Shown: positions 7,615-17,086, counted from the stretch's first letter. The stretch: 64,000 nucleotides of DNA from Methylobacterium soli (GCF_008806385.1 NZ_VZZK01000017.1:56962-120961); one strand, 5' to 3'. The notes: generated from the letters alone by a model not told the origin. Numbers and translations: made by a program.

Positions 7615-8988
7615 CTAGGCGGCCTGCGCCTCGACGCGGTTCCGGCCCGCCGCCTTGGCGCGGTAGAGGGCGAGGTCGGCCCGCTTCAGCATGTCGCCGG
7701 CCGAGACGTCGGCGGGGTCGCGCACCGCGACGCCGATCGACACCGTGACGCCGACGCTGCGCGTCGCCCGCTGCACCGAGAAGGGCATCATCTCGACCCG
7801 CTCGCGGATGCGCTCGGCGATGAGCTGCGCCTCGGGCAGGCCGACCTCCGGCAGGATGATTACGACTTCCTCGCCGCCGTAGCGGGCGACGATGTCGATG
7901 CCGCGGGTGTGCAGGCGGATGCGCTCGGCGAAGGTGCGCAGAACCTCGTCCCCTGCCTCGTGCCCGTAGGTGTCGTTGATCGACTTGAAGCGGTCGATGT
8001 CGAGGATCAGGGCCGCCACCGGGCGCTGGCGCGCGATCGCGTCGCCGAACAGGGTGCCGAGATGGCTGTCGAGGTAGCGCCGGTTGTGCAGGCCCGTGAG
8101 GCCGTCCGTGACGGCGAGCTCCATCGAGGCCTGGACGGCGCCGCGCAGAACCTCCGAGAAGCGCTTGCGGCGCACCTGCGTGCGCACCCGGGCGACGAGC
8201 TCGTTCCGGTCGACCGGCCGCATCAGGTAATCGTGCACCCCGAAATCGAGGCCGCGCATGATCCGGCTCCGGTCGTGCGGCTCGGCCAGCATGATCAGCG
8301 GCACGGATCGGGTGCGGTCGAGGGAGCGGAGCTGGCTGCACAGGCGCAGGCCGTCGAAGCCCGCGAGATCGAGGCTGACCAGGATCGCGTCGAAGGCGTG
8401 GTCCGTCGCGGTCAGCAGGGCCTGGTGCGGGTCGGCCTCCAGCGTGACGACGTGGTGCTGCCCGAGGGAAGCGGCCATGCGCTCGGCCGAGGCGCGCCGG
8501 TCCTCGACCATCAGGATCTGGGCGTTGAGGCCGGTCTCGGCGGTGGCGAGGGCGAGGGGATCGCCCATGCCGAAATCCCGCGACGCCATGGCGCGGCTGC
8601 GCAACTCGTCCGTGACCGCCTTCAGGCGCACGAGGCTGCGCACCCGGGTGAACAGGGCGGTGTCGTCGATGGGCTTGGTCAGGAAGTCGTCGGCGCCGGC
8701 ATCGAGCCCGCGCAGGCGGTCGGAGGGCTGGTCGAGGGCCGTGACCATCACCACCGGCAGGTGGGCGGTGACGGGGTTGTTCTTGAGGTGGCGGCAGACC
8801 TCGAACCCGTCCATGCCCGGCATCATCACGTCGAGGAGGACGATGTCGCAGAGACCCTTCTCGCAGATCGCGATCGCGTCGGGGCCGTTCATGGCTGCGA
8901 GGACGTCGAAATATTCCAGCGACAGCTTCGTCTCGAGAAGCTTCACGTTGGGAAATAGATCATCGACGATCAGGACACGGGCCGACAT
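7615..8988 (-). CDS. pleD: PleD-type response regulator diguanylate cyclase
   Basis: A 457-residue protein with the PleD order REC-REC-GGDEF. The first receiver domain has Asp9/Asp10, phosphoacceptor Asp53 and Lys105. The second is degenerate, with Ser205 where the acceptor Asp should be and Arg257 in place of the Lys, as expected for an adaptor receiver. The cyclase active site is GGEEV at 371-375, and RGID at 362-365 forms the inhibitory I-site that binds c-di-GMP. The enzyme makes c-di-GMP from two GTP when phosphorylated. It lies 70 bases downstream of divK, the same order as in Caulobacter, where the two control polar development. Confidence 0.95.
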   Translation of the reverse strand: MSARVLIVDDLFPNVKLLETKLSLEYFDVLAAMNGPDAIAICEKGLCDIVLLDVMMPGMDGFEVCRHLKNNPVTAHLPVVMVTALDQPSDRLRGLDAGADDFLTKPIDDTALFTRVRSLVRLKAVTDELRSRAMASRDFGMGDPLALATAETGLNAQILMVEDRRASAERMAASLGQHHVVTLEADPHQALLTATDHAFDAILVSLDLAGFDGLRLCSQLRSLDRTRSVPLIMLAEPHDRSRIMRGLDFGVHDYLMRPVDRNELVARVRTQVRRKRFSEVLRGAVQASMELAVTDGLTGLHNRRYLDSHLGTLFGDAIARQRPVAALILDIDRFKSINDTYGHEAGDEVLRTFAERIRLHTRGIDIVARYGGEEVVIILPEVGLPEAQLIAERIRERVEMMPFSVQRATRSVGVTVSIGVAVRDPADVSAGDMLKRADLALYRAKAAGRNRVEAQAA

Positions 8989-9058
8989 CGTTTCTCGCGT
9001 CTAGGTTGCGTAACGACGAATCTGACCCGTTCAGCGAGTACAGACTATCCGCCGACAT

Positions 9059-9433
9059 TCATCGGGTGTCGCCAAGATACGTACGAACCGTTGCCAAAAA
9101 CTTCGCGACCGAGATCGGCTTCGACAGATAGGCCTCGCATCCGCCTTCACGAATGCGTTCCTCGTCGCCCTTCATGGCGAAGGCCGTGATGGCGATGACC
9201 GGAATATCCTTGAGGTCGTCATCCTCCTTGAGCCATTTCGTGACCTCGAGCCCCGAGACTTCGGGAAGCTGGATGTCCATCAGGATCAGGTCGGGATGGT
9301 GCGCCCGGGCGAGCTCGATGGCCTCGATCCCGTTGGCGGTCTTGAGGGTGGCGTAGCCGTGCGCTTCCAGGAGATCGTTGAAGAGCTTCATATTGAGCTC
9401 GTTGTCCTCAACGATGAGCACCGTTTTCTTCAT
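9059..9433 (-). CDS. divK: Single-domain response regulator DivK
   Basis: A 124-residue stand-alone receiver domain. Acidic residues Glu9/Asp10, phosphoacceptor Asp53 (LILMDIQLPEVSG), Thr83 and Lys105 (LSKPI) are all in place. DivK relays signals from the PleC/DivJ kinases to the CtrA pathway in alphaproteobacteria. The start at 9433 gives MKKTVLIVEDNELN, the usual N-terminus. It is first in an apparent operon with pleD and is divergent from the DUF3572 gene; both promoters must lie in the 76-base gap. Confidence 0.96.
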   Translation of the reverse strand: MKKTVLIVEDNELNMKLFNDLLEAHGYATLKTANGIEAIELARAHHPDLILMDIQLPEVSGLEVTKWLKEDDDLKDIPVIAITAFAMKGDEERIREGGCEAYLSKPISVAKFLATVRTYLGDTR

Positions 9434-9509
9434 GGCCCATTGTTCCCGGCGCGCACGCTGCTCATTCTTTACGGACTCTTCGCCCGTCCGATCGCTTTGT
9501 AAGTGACAC

Positions 9510-9809
9510 ATGTTGATGAAACGCAAACCCGTTCAAGGTGATGATTCTACTGAACGCGTCGCGCTCGACGTTCTGGGCTGGCTCGTCGCCGACGAGGACC
9601 GGCTGTTTCCCTTCCTCAACGCCACCGGCCTCACCCCCGAGACTCTTCGGGCGAGCGCGGGGCAACCGGGCTTCCTGGCCGGCATCCTGGACCACGTGAT
9701 GGGGGACGAGAACGTGCTCACGGCCTGCGCCAACGGCCTCGGCATCCCGCCCGAGACGATCGCCACCGCCTGGCGCCGCCTCGGCCCGCCGGAGCCGGAG
9801 GACTTCTGA
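9510..9809 (+). CDS. DUF3572 family protein
   Basis: A 99-residue soluble helical protein. The blocks AERVALDVLGWLVADEDRL-like, FLNATGLTPETLR, FLAGILDHVMGDENVL and FC-less LGIPPETI..AWRRLGP match DUF3572, a family of unknown function. Genes for this family commonly sit divergently from divK in alphaproteobacteria, which supports the call. An ATG at 9516 is an alternative start two codons on. Confidence 0.88.
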   Translation: MLMKRKPVQGDDSTERVALDVLGWLVADEDRLFPFLNATGLTPETLRASAGQPGFLAGILDHVMGDENVLTACANGLGIPPETIATAWRRLGPPEPEDF

Positions 9810-9921
9810 GGGCGCGGCCCGCGCCCCGGCCTGCCCGGATTGCCGGGCCAGCCACGGCGCCCCGGTATGGCGGAGCGGGCAGGCCAAGCCCCTTCCCTTC
9901 AGGAGCCGAAACCCCGCCCTG

Positions 9922-10812
9922 TCAGGGCGTGCAGGGGGTGCCCTGGACCTTGTCGATGTCGAGGCGGGTCATGTCGCCCAGGATGGCGAAATCGCCGTAA
10001 TCGAGCTTGAGGGCGCCGCTGACGCCGTTCTCGTAGAGGTCGAAGGTGAGGGTGTAGATCGGCGTGCGCTCGCCCTCCCCTTGCGTGAAGTAGCTGAGCG
10101 TCACGGGCCAGTGCGGCACCGCCGCCATCGGGCCGTCGCGCAGGGGTTTGTCGCGCTCGCTGCCCGCCGCGTTCGTCGGGGCCGTGACCTGGCGCCCGAT
10201 CACCGCCAGGGTGTCGTAGATCTTGCGGCCGTCATCCGAGCCGTCGAAGATCTTGGCGGAGAGCGTGGTCTCGCCCGCCCGCGCGGCCTCGACGAGGCGG
10301 CGCATGTGCAGGCTCGGGAACAGGACCGGGCCCTTGTCGCCGACCTGTTCGCGCTTGGGCTCCTTGATGCGCACCTTCAGGCCCTCGGCCCCCGCATCGG
10401 CGGTGCCGTCGATCGCCGGGCTCGCGGCGCCGTTGAGCACCGTGGTGGTCTTGAAGCGGAAGTCGCGCCCGTCCGCGCTCTCGAAGGTGGTGTTACGCAG
10501 GTCCGAGGTGCGATTGCCGGTCTCGCCGCTGTCGAGCACCGTCACCTGCCGGGTCTGCATCGTGTAGCCCTTGCAGGCATCGCCCTTGAAATCGATCACG
10601 ATGCGCCCGCGCGCGCTCTCGACGGCCCGGGTGCCGCCGCTGGAGGAGAGCGCGAGGTCGTAGACGGCGCGGTGGCTCGCGAGCGTCACGGGGGCGGCCT
10701 TGGCCGGGGCCTCCCCGGCGGGGGTGGCGGGCGCAGCCAGTGCCGCCCCGCCGAGGGCGAGGACGGCCCCGCCGAGGGCGAGGAGGAGGCGGGCGGAGGG
10801 GCGCAGCGTCAT
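9922..10812 (-). CDS. eipB: Periplasmic envelope-integrity protein EipB (DUF1849)
   Basis: A 296-residue exported protein with a signal peptide ending near ALAAP (about residue 27). The mature part is beta-rich, with HRAVYDLAL at the start of the domain. Two cysteines, Cys80 (GDACKGY) and Cys294 (GTPCTP), match the conserved disulfide of Brucella EipB, a spiral-shaped beta protein needed for cell-envelope integrity. The ATG at 10812 has AGGAGA upstream. It stands alone, downstream of the ABC exporter gene. The family call is confident; the role is taken from Brucella. Confidence 0.9.
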   Translation of the reverse strand: MTLRPSARLLLALGGAVLALGGAALAAPATPAGEAPAKAAPVTLASHRAVYDLALSSSGGTRAVESARGRIVIDFKGDACKGYTMQTRQVTVLDSGETGNRTSDLRNTTFESADGRDFRFKTTTVLNGAASPAIDGTADAGAEGLKVRIKEPKREQVGDKGPVLFPSLHMRRLVEAARAGETTLSAKIFDGSDDGRKIYDTLAVIGRQVTAPTNAAGSERDKPLRDGPMAAVPHWPVTLSYFTQGEGERTPIYTLTFDLYENGVSGALKLDYGDFAILGDMTRLDIDKVQGTPCTP

Positions 10813-10951
10813 GGAATCTCCTGCATGGGCCCGCCTCAGGGCGCCGGGGCTGGCGGCGGCCCCGATGGTCCCGTCCGGGGCGGCCTCCGACCCGGCCGGC
10901 GGGCATCGATCAGATAGGATGCCGCGCGACCTGGGCAAACTTCGGGCCGGA

Positions 10952-12817
10952 TCAGCGATAACCGGCGGCCTGGAGTTCGAACAATTCGGCGTAGCGCCCG
11001 CCGAGCGCCTGCAGCTCCGCATGGGTGCCGGATTCGAGAACCCGGCCCTGCTCCAGCACGAGGATGCGGTCGGCCATGCGCACGGTGGAGAAGCGGTGCG
11101 AGATCAGCACCGCCGAGCGACCCCGGGTGAGGTCGCGGAAGCGCTGGAACACCGCGTATTCCGAGCGCGCGTCGAGGGCGGCGGTGGGCTCGTCGAGGAT
11201 CAGGATGTCGGCCTCGCGCATGTAGGCGCGGGCGATGGCGATCTTCTGCCACTCGCCTCCCGAGAGGTCGATACCATCCTCGAAGCGCTTGCCGAGGGGC
11301 TGGTCGTAGCCCTGGGGCAGCCGCCGGATCACCCCGTCGGCGAGGCTGCGCCCGGCCGCCTCGGCGATCCGGGCGGCATCCGCCCGCTCGGCGATGCGGC
11401 CGACCGCGACGTTCTCCGAGGCCGTGAGGTCGAAGCGCACGAAATCCTGGAAGATGACGCCGATGCGGGCCCTCAGGGCGTCGAGGTCGTAGGCGGGAAG
11501 CGGCCGGCCGTCGAGGAGGATGCGCCCCTCGACCGGATCGTAGAGCCGGGTCATCAGCTTGACGATCGTGGTCTTGCCCGCCCCGTTCTCGCCGACGAGC
11601 GCCAGCACCTCCCCGGCCCGCAGGGTGAAGCTTAGATGGCGAACCGCCCAGGCGGCGGCGCCGGGGTAGCGGAAGCCCACATCCTCGAAGGCGAGGCCGT
11701 GCCGGATCGGCTCCGGCATCGGCGCCGGGTGCTCGGGGGAGCGGATCAGGGGCCGGATCTCGAAGAACGAGAACAGGTCATCGAGATACTGGGCCTGCGA
11801 GGCGATCAGCGAGACGGCGAGGAGCATGTCCTCGATCAGGCCGCGCAGGCGCTGGAACGAACCGGCCAGGAAGGCGAGGTCGCCGATCGAGAACTGGCCC
11901 GCCACCGTGCGCCAGACGATGACCGCGTAGGCGAGGTAATAGGCGAGGGTCCCGAGCGCCGCGAAGCCCCCGCCCCAGGCGGCGCGGCGGATCATCAGGC
12001 TGCGGTTGTCGGCGAGGAGCTTGCGCGCGAGCGCGTCGAAGCGCTCCGTGAGGTAGCCGTTGAGGCCGAAGAGCTTGACCTCCTTGGCCGCCTCCACGCT
12101 GGCGCCGAGATAGCGCAGGTAGTCGATCCTGCGCCGCTCGGGCGTGCGCTGCCAGGCCAGCCGGTAGCCCTGGCGGTTGAAGTGCATCTCGTTGAGGAAG
12201 GCGGGCACGAGGGCGGCGACCAGGAGCAGGATCAGCCAGGGCGTGAAGGCCGCGAGGCCGACCGCGAAGGAGGCCAGGGTGACGCAGTTCTGGCCGAGCC
12301 CGAAGACCTGCGCGATCAGGTTGGCGCGGCCCGTCACCTGGCGCCGCGCCCGCTCCAGCCGGTCCTGCTGGGCGCTGTCCTCGAACTGGGCGAGGTCGAG
12401 GGCCGCCGCGTGGCGCATCAGCCGGAGGGTGGCGGCGTTGCCGTAGAGGTCGGCCATGAGGCCGTCCACCAGGGTGCCGAGCCGCCCCAGGATGTCGGTG
12501 AGGACCGCAAGCCCGAGTTCCAGGGCGACGAGGCCGGCCAGACGGGCGAGGTGCGGATCGGCGAGCCACGCCTCGAGCCCCATCGGGGTCGTGCGCGGGC
12601 GGCCATGCTCGGCCACGATCGCGTCGAGGATAAGCTTGGCGAGATAGAGCATCGCGACCGGCAGGCAGGCGCGCACGAGCCGCAGGGCGAGGCTCGCGGC
12701 GAACAGGCGCGGGCTCGCGGCGTGGACCTGCCGGAACAGGGCCGGCAGGTAGCGGAGCGCGCCGGCGCGCTCGCGGATCCAGGTTCGAACAAGGCGGGAG
12801 GGCATCGGCCCGACCAT
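10952..12817 (-). CDS. ABC exporter, fused permease and ATPase
   Basis: A 621-residue half-transporter with a six-helix membrane domain (about residues 30-320) followed by a nucleotide-binding domain. Walker A is GENGAGKTT, the signature is SGGEWQ and Walker B is ILILDEP, so the ATPase should be active. Such proteins dimerise and export lipids, peptides or drugs; the substrate cannot be told. The long region between helices 2 and 3 (DILGRLGTLVDGLMADLYG) is typical of the family. I chose the ATG at 12817; an in-frame ATG at 12805 and a longer open frame also exist. It is divergent from the helix-hairpin-helix gene. Confidence 0.9.
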   Translation of the reverse strand: MVGPMPSRLVRTWIRERAGALRYLPALFRQVHAASPRLFAASLALRLVRACLPVAMLYLAKLILDAIVAEHGRPRTTPMGLEAWLADPHLARLAGLVALELGLAVLTDILGRLGTLVDGLMADLYGNAATLRLMRHAAALDLAQFEDSAQQDRLERARRQVTGRANLIAQVFGLGQNCVTLASFAVGLAAFTPWLILLLVAALVPAFLNEMHFNRQGYRLAWQRTPERRRIDYLRYLGASVEAAKEVKLFGLNGYLTERFDALARKLLADNRSLMIRRAAWGGGFAALGTLAYYLAYAVIVWRTVAGQFSIGDLAFLAGSFQRLRGLIEDMLLAVSLIASQAQYLDDLFSFFEIRPLIRSPEHPAPMPEPIRHGLAFEDVGFRYPGAAAWAVRHLSFTLRAGEVLALVGENGAGKTTIVKLMTRLYDPVEGRILLDGRPLPAYDLDALRARIGVIFQDFVRFDLTASENVAVGRIAERADAARIAEAAGRSLADGVIRRLPQGYDQPLGKRFEDGIDLSGGEWQKIAIARAYMREADILILDEPTAALDARSEYAVFQRFRDLTRGRSAVLISHRFSTVRMADRILVLEQGRVLESGTHAELQALGGRYAELFELQAAGYR

Positions 12818-12987
12818 GGCGCCGCCGGGGCCTCGCGTCGATCCCGGCGCCCCGGACCCGCTGCCGCAGGGGCGACGACCGTCGCGCCGAGCCGTCCGCA
12901 CAGTCACCCGGGCGGGCTCGGTTTGCGGCCGATCCGATTATGCTTATGTTAATGAACGCAGAAAATCTCGACATGAGGGGAGGCGCG

Positions 12988-13632
12988 ATGCTCAGCGGCT
13001 CAGCAGTCTTGCGGGTTTCGTTGCTGCTCCTCGCAGCCGGCTGCCTCGCCGCGCTCGTGCAATTCTACTGGCCGCAGATGGGGACTGAGCCCGCGCCGCG
13101 CAGCACGGTGCCGTCGCGGCCGTCGCCCACGGATCCGGGCCGCAGCGAGGTGCGCCGCGTGGAGCCGCCCCCCGCGCCGGCGCCCAGTCCCGCGCCTGTC
13201 CCCAGCCCTGCGCCGAGCCCTGCGCCCGCGCCCGGCCCTGCGCCTACCCTTGCCCCCGCGCCCAGTCCTGCCCTCGTGCCCGCCCCGGACATGCAGCCCG
13301 GCGACACGGCCCGGACGGCCCCGCAGCCTCCCGCGCCCGCCGTTGCGCCATCCTCCGCGCCGGCCCCGCGCCCGGAGCCCGCGCCCGACACGGCCCTGTC
13401 GCCGGACCAGGACGGCGAGCCGGTGGCCGAGGGGGCGAACCCGCGGGCCGTCGCGCTGGTCGATCTCAACACGGGCTCCCTCGCGGAGCTGAACCGGCTG
13501 CGGGGCGGCGGCAATATCGGCCGCGCCATCATCCAGCGCCGGCCCTACAGCTCGGTGGACCAGCTCCTCAGCAAGCGCGTCCTCAGCCGCTCCACCTACG
13601 AGCGGATCAAGGATCAGGTCACCGTGCAATAA
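12988..13632 (+). CDS. Membrane-anchored helix-hairpin-helix protein with Pro/Ala linker
   Basis: A 214-residue protein with one N-terminal hydrophobic anchor (VLRVSLLLLAAGCLAALVQF), a low-complexity Pro/Ala/Ser linker (about residues 35-150, with repeated PAPSPAP units), and a C-terminal domain VDLNTGSLAELNRL...RPYSSVDQLLSKRVL. The last part resembles the ComEA-type helix-hairpin-helix, which binds DNA without sequence specificity. A periplasmic DNA-binding role is inferred. The start at 12988 has GGGGAGG 5 bases upstream; an ATG 16 codons earlier is possible. The linker is encoded by imperfect repeats at about 13165-13290. Confidence 0.82.
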   Translation: MLSGSAVLRVSLLLLAAGCLAALVQFYWPQMGTEPAPRSTVPSRPSPTDPGRSEVRRVEPPPAPAPSPAPVPSPAPSPAPAPGPAPTLAPAPSPALVPAPDMQPGDTARTAPQPPAPAVAPSSAPAPRPEPAPDTALSPDQDGEPVAEGANPRAVALVDLNTGSLAELNRLRGGGNIGRAIIQRRPYSSVDQLLSKRVLSRSTYERIKDQVTVQ

Positions 13633-13818
13633 CGCGTTCGGGCCGATGCGTTTGGGCCATCACGCCCGGATGCCGGGGGCTCGCGGGACCGCCCCGTGGA
13701 GGACGGCGCCGGATCACTTCCGCCCGCCGCTCTGGCGCGGCACACGCCGGGTGCCTATGGTGCGTGCGAGCGCGATCGCACGCGACGGTCGCTCCGTCGA
13801 CAGGCCGAGGAAAGTCAC

Positions 13819-14034
13819 ATGCTCACCCAATCCGGCAGCGCGATCCTGCGCGATGACCTGGGCGTTCAGGAGACCACCGAGACGGACAACATCGTCCGCT
13901 GGGACGGCGAGAAGCTCTACGTGGAGCACGACGTCTACCACAACGGGCAGCTCGTCCACCGCAAGTACCGCCGCAACGTTTCGGAGCCCGTCGCCCAGGC
14001 GCTCCTCGCCCTGATCAACCGCGCCAAGCAATGA
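13819..14034 (+). CDS. Small hypothetical protein, 71 aa
   Basis: A soluble protein with a beta-rich middle (NIVRWDGEKLYVEHDVYHNGQLVHRKYRRNV) and a short C-terminal helix. GAGG lies 8 bases before the ATG at 13819. Its stop overlaps the next start by four bases (ATGA), so it is co-translated with the DUF3016 gene. No family recognised. Confidence 0.72.
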   Translation: MLTQSGSAILRDDLGVQETTETDNIVRWDGEKLYVEHDVYHNGQLVHRKYRRNVSEPVAQALLALINRAKQ

Positions 14035-14663
14035 GGCGCCCGTCCGGGCGGGCGCTGCCGGGGGGCTCGGCTCCGAGGCGGCTTCTCCGCAGGGGCCTCC
14101 TGGCCCGCACGGGCCTTCTGATCCGCACGGGGCTTCTGGCCCTCTGCACGCTCCCGGCCCTGGCCGACCCCGCCACCGCGCAGGGGAGCGTCCGGCCCAG
14201 CGATGCGGCGCAAGGCGATGGTCCACGCGTCAACATCCGCTACGTGGCGCCGGAGCGCTTCACCGATGCCGAGAACCGCTTCACCTCCGGCCCGCCCCTG
14301 CGGGTGACGCTCGCCGAGATGACCCGCATCCTCGAGGATCTCGCCCGCCCCCGCCTGCGGGCCGGCGAGACCCTCGACCTCGCGGTGCTGGACATCGACC
14401 TCGCGGGGTTCGAGCAGCCGAGCGCGGCCCTGCCGACGGGCCTGCGCGTGGTGCGCGACGTGACCCCGCCGCGCATCCGCCTCGCCTACACGCTGCGGCG
14501 CGGGCGGCGCGTGCTGGCGCAGGGCGAGGACGTCGTCACCGACATCAACTTCCTGCTCACCAGCAACGCGCGCTTCTCCACTGGGCCGCTCTACTACGAG
14601 CGCGCCGTCCTGCGGGACTGGTTCGCGCGCCGCTTCCCCGAGGGACGCCCGACGCGGGATTGA
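14031..14663 (+). CDS. DUF3016 family exported protein
   Basis: A 210-residue protein with an Arg-rich start and a signal peptide ending near LADPATAQG (about residue 51). The mature domain contains VNIRYVAPERFTDAENR, LDLAVLDIDLAGF, PRIRLAYTLRRG and EDVVTDINFL, the pattern of DUF3016, whose function is unknown. The last part, YYERAVLRDWFARRF, is also typical. It overlaps the previous gene by four bases. The long basic N-terminus may mean the true start is later; an alternative GTG is not obvious. Confidence 0.82.
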   Translation: MRRPSGRALPGGSAPRRLLRRGLLARTGLLIRTGLLALCTLPALADPATAQGSVRPSDAAQGDGPRVNIRYVAPERFTDAENRFTSGPPLRVTLAEMTRILEDLARPRLRAGETLDLAVLDIDLAGFEQPSAALPTGLRVVRDVTPPRIRLAYTLRRGRRVLAQGEDVVTDINFLLTSNARFSTGPLYYERAVLRDWFARRFPEGRPTRD

Positions 14664-14768
14664 GGGGCTGGCCGGGCTCGCCCGAGACGCCCGCCCCCCG
14701 CCGGGTCGCGCGCGGCCGCATCGTCAGGGTCGGGGCGGCCGCTCCTGGCCGGCCCACGAGGGAGCTCC

Positions 14769-15584
14769 ATGCGGCGCATCGCCCAGATCTCGGACCTGCA
14801 TTTCGGCCGCACCGACCCGGCCGTGGTGGAAGGCCTCGTCCGGGACCTGAATGCCGACCCGCCGGACCTGATCATCGCGTCGGGCGACTTCACCATGGCG
14901 GGGCGCCGCGTCGAGTACGGCGAGGCGCGCCATTTCCTGGCGCGGCTGCCCAAGCCCTGGATCGCCGTGCCGGGCAACCACGACATCTCGCCCTTCCACC
15001 TGGCGCAGCGCTTCCTCCGGCCCTTCGCGCGCTACCGGCGCTTCATCGCGCCCGAGACCGAGCCGACCTTCCAGGACGCGGAGATCGGCGTCGTCTGCCT
15101 CAACACCGTGCGGACCTGGGCGCCCGAGCGCGACTGGTCGCAGGGCAAGATCCACCGCTGGCAGATCGCCAGCGCGGAGGCCCGCCTCAAGGCGATGCCG
15201 CCGCACCTGTTCAAGATCGTGGTCGGCCACCATCCCTTCATGCCGCCCCCCTGGGACGAGGAGGCTCGCCTCGTCGGGCGGGCCGACAAGGCGCTGGCGG
15301 CCTTCCGGCGGGCCGGCGTCGGGCTGACGCTCGCGGGCCACCTGCACCGGCACTACGCGCGCTTCGCGGAAGCCGCGGGCGACGGCCCGGAGCGCGTCGC
15401 CGTCGACCGGGGCGAGATGCGGGGCGGCCGGGGGCGGCTCCTCGCCGTGCAGGCCGGCTCCGCCACCTCCACGCGCCTGCGCGGCAACGAGCCCAACGCC
15501 TATAACCGCATCGTCATCGCGGACGGTCTCGCCACCGTGACGGTCCGGCTCTGGACCGGCCGCGACTGGGCGGACGCGGCCTGA
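14769..15584 (+). CDS. Metallophosphoesterase (calcineurin-like)
   Basis: A 271-residue enzyme of the calcineurin-like fold, with all metal-binding motifs in order: QISDLHFG (Asp9, His11), ASGDFT, PGNHD, HHPFM and GHLHRHY. It hydrolyses a phosphodiester or phosphomonoester using two metal ions, and the class III cAMP phosphodiesterase-like layout is plausible. Its natural substrate is unknown. The start at 14769 follows GGGAGCTCC. The gene is downstream of the DUF3016 gene but 105 bases away. Confidence 0.92.
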   Translation: MRRIAQISDLHFGRTDPAVVEGLVRDLNADPPDLIIASGDFTMAGRRVEYGEARHFLARLPKPWIAVPGNHDISPFHLAQRFLRPFARYRRFIAPETEPTFQDAEIGVVCLNTVRTWAPERDWSQGKIHRWQIASAEARLKAMPPHLFKIVVGHHPFMPPPWDEEARLVGRADKALAAFRRAGVGLTLAGHLHRHYARFAEAAGDGPERVAVDRGEMRGGRGRLLAVQAGSATSTRLRGNEPNAYNRIVIADGLATVTVRLWTGRDWADAA

Positions 15585-15784
15585 ATCCGGAACCGCAGAC
15601 TGAGTATGCGCGCAAGTCTCCGCCGCACACAATCCAACATTTGTTAGAACACGCACTGTACGAAACCGACCTTACCAGCGCGTCTTGATATCGACACAAA
15701 ACAATACTCAAAAATTCACAGACATGGCCATGCTTCATGGCTGTGATGATTGGTCGATGCGTCACACGTGCGTCGGAGTGCTCG

Positions 15785-16330
15785 ATGAAGACCTTGGGGA
15801 TCGCGGTGGCCGTGGCGGCTCTGGGCTGCCTTGCGGGAATCCAGGCGGCGGAAGCGGCTCATTGCCGGCCCGGCAAGTACTATCGTCCCTCCCGCGGCGT
15901 CTGCGTCACCGAGGCGGCCTTCCGGCGGGATGTCCGCCACGTCTCGCACCAGCGGGCGAGCCGGCATGCCGGGCGCCGGGCCGAGCGCGTCCGCGTCGTC
16001 TACGTGGAGCGGCCGGTGCCGGTCTATGTCGAGCGCGCGGCGCCGCGCCCCGCGCAGACCGCCGAGGCGGTCGCGCCGGCTCCGGTGGTTGCAGCAGCTG
16101 CGATCGCGGCCGCGCCGGTCGCGGTCGCGACTCAGAACGTCGCGCCGGTCGCGGGCCCCGTCGCGAGCGCGCAGCAGGTCGCGGCCGTTCAGGCCGGCCC
16201 GGCGCCGGCCGCGTCCGGACCCGCGGAAGCCGAGATCCGCACGATCGCGGCGATCCCGTTCCAGGCGGTGGGCCAGCAATCCCTCAACCCGCTGCCGCCG
16301 AGGACGCGCGGCTGGGAATGGTCGCGCTGA
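15785..16330 (+). CDS. Secreted Ala/Pro/Val-rich protein
   Basis: A 181-residue exported protein with a signal peptide (core AVAVAALGCLAGIQAAEA, cleavage about residue 24). The mature N-terminus has CRPGKYYRPSRGVCVTEAAF, a Cys pair that could form a disulfide, followed by a basic segment and a long Ala/Val/Pro-rich stretch. No family recognised. The region upstream (15600-15780) is AT-rich for this genome and probably holds the promoter. Confidence 0.75.
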   Translation: MKTLGIAVAVAALGCLAGIQAAEAAHCRPGKYYRPSRGVCVTEAAFRRDVRHVSHQRASRHAGRRAERVRVVYVERPVPVYVERAAPRPAQTAEAVAPAPVVAAAAIAAAPVAVATQNVAPVAGPVASAQQVAAVQAGPAPAASGPAEAEIRTIAAIPFQAVGQQSLNPLPPRTRGWEWSR

Positions 16331-16453
16331 GCGCGTCGCGAGGACCCTGCCGGCCACAGTGACCGGCGCAACCCACGAGCCTCTCTCGAACCTGGAGGGC
16401 GGCCGCTGCGCCCGGCTCCGGAGCCTTCGTCGAAGCGCGCGGGCCGCGCCGCC

Positions 16454-17086
16454 TCAGCCCTCGGCCCAGTCGTGCCCGGCGATCACGGCCTCGACCGGGC
16501 GGCTCCAGGTGGCGGGCTGGTCGGAGGCCCCGGTGCCGAGGGCGCATTGGACCATGACGCTGTCGCACCAGCGCCCGAACTTGTAGGCCACCGAGGGCAG
16601 CATGCCGACGCGGGCGAAGCCGCAGGCCTCGTGCAGGCGCAGGGACGCCTCGTTCTCGGCGTCGATATAGCCGATCATCTGGCGGTAGCCGCCGGCCGCG
16701 CAGGCCTCGATCAGGGCCGGCAGCAGCTTGCGGCCGATCCCGGCATGCAGGTGCTCGGGATGCACGTAGATCGAGTGCTTCAGGGTGTAGCGATAGGCCG
16801 GGCGCTTCCGGAACGGCACCGCGTAGGCATAGGCCGCCACCACCCCGCCCCGGTCGGCGACGAGGTGGGGCAGGCGCTTCTTGCGCATGCTCTTGCGCCG
16901 CTGCTTCAGGTCGTCGGGCAGGAGGCGGTCCTCCTGGTAATCGCCGACATCGCCGATGCCGCGGCCGATATGATGGGCGTAGATCGCCATCATGGCCGGG
17001 ACGTCGGCGTCGGAGGACGGGCGGATCACGATGTCGCCGCAAGGTGCGGGCCCCGCGGCAGCCGTGGGGCTGAGGCCCTCGGCCAT
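16454..17086 (-). CDS. GNAT family N-acetyltransferase
   Basis: A 210-residue acetyl-CoA-dependent acetyltransferase of the phosphinothricin acetyltransferase-like branch. The start of the fold is IVIRPSSDADVPAMMAIYAHH, and the acetyl-CoA-binding region is SIYVHPEHLHAGIGRKLLP. Its start codon overlaps the stop of the upstream decarboxylase as TGATG, so the two are translationally coupled. That suggests it acts on the amine product of the decarboxylase or on a related compound; this is inference. The length is a little longer than typical Pat proteins because of polar ends. Confidence 0.9.
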   Translation of the reverse strand: MAEGLSPTAAAGPAPCGDIVIRPSSDADVPAMMAIYAHHIGRGIGDVGDYQEDRLLPDDLKQRRKSMRKKRLPHLVADRGGVVAAYAYAVPFRKRPAYRYTLKHSIYVHPEHLHAGIGRKLLPALIEACAAGGYRQMIGYIDAENEASLRLHEACGFARVGMLPSVAYKFGRWCDSVMVQCALGTGASDQPATWSRPVEAVIAGHDWAEG

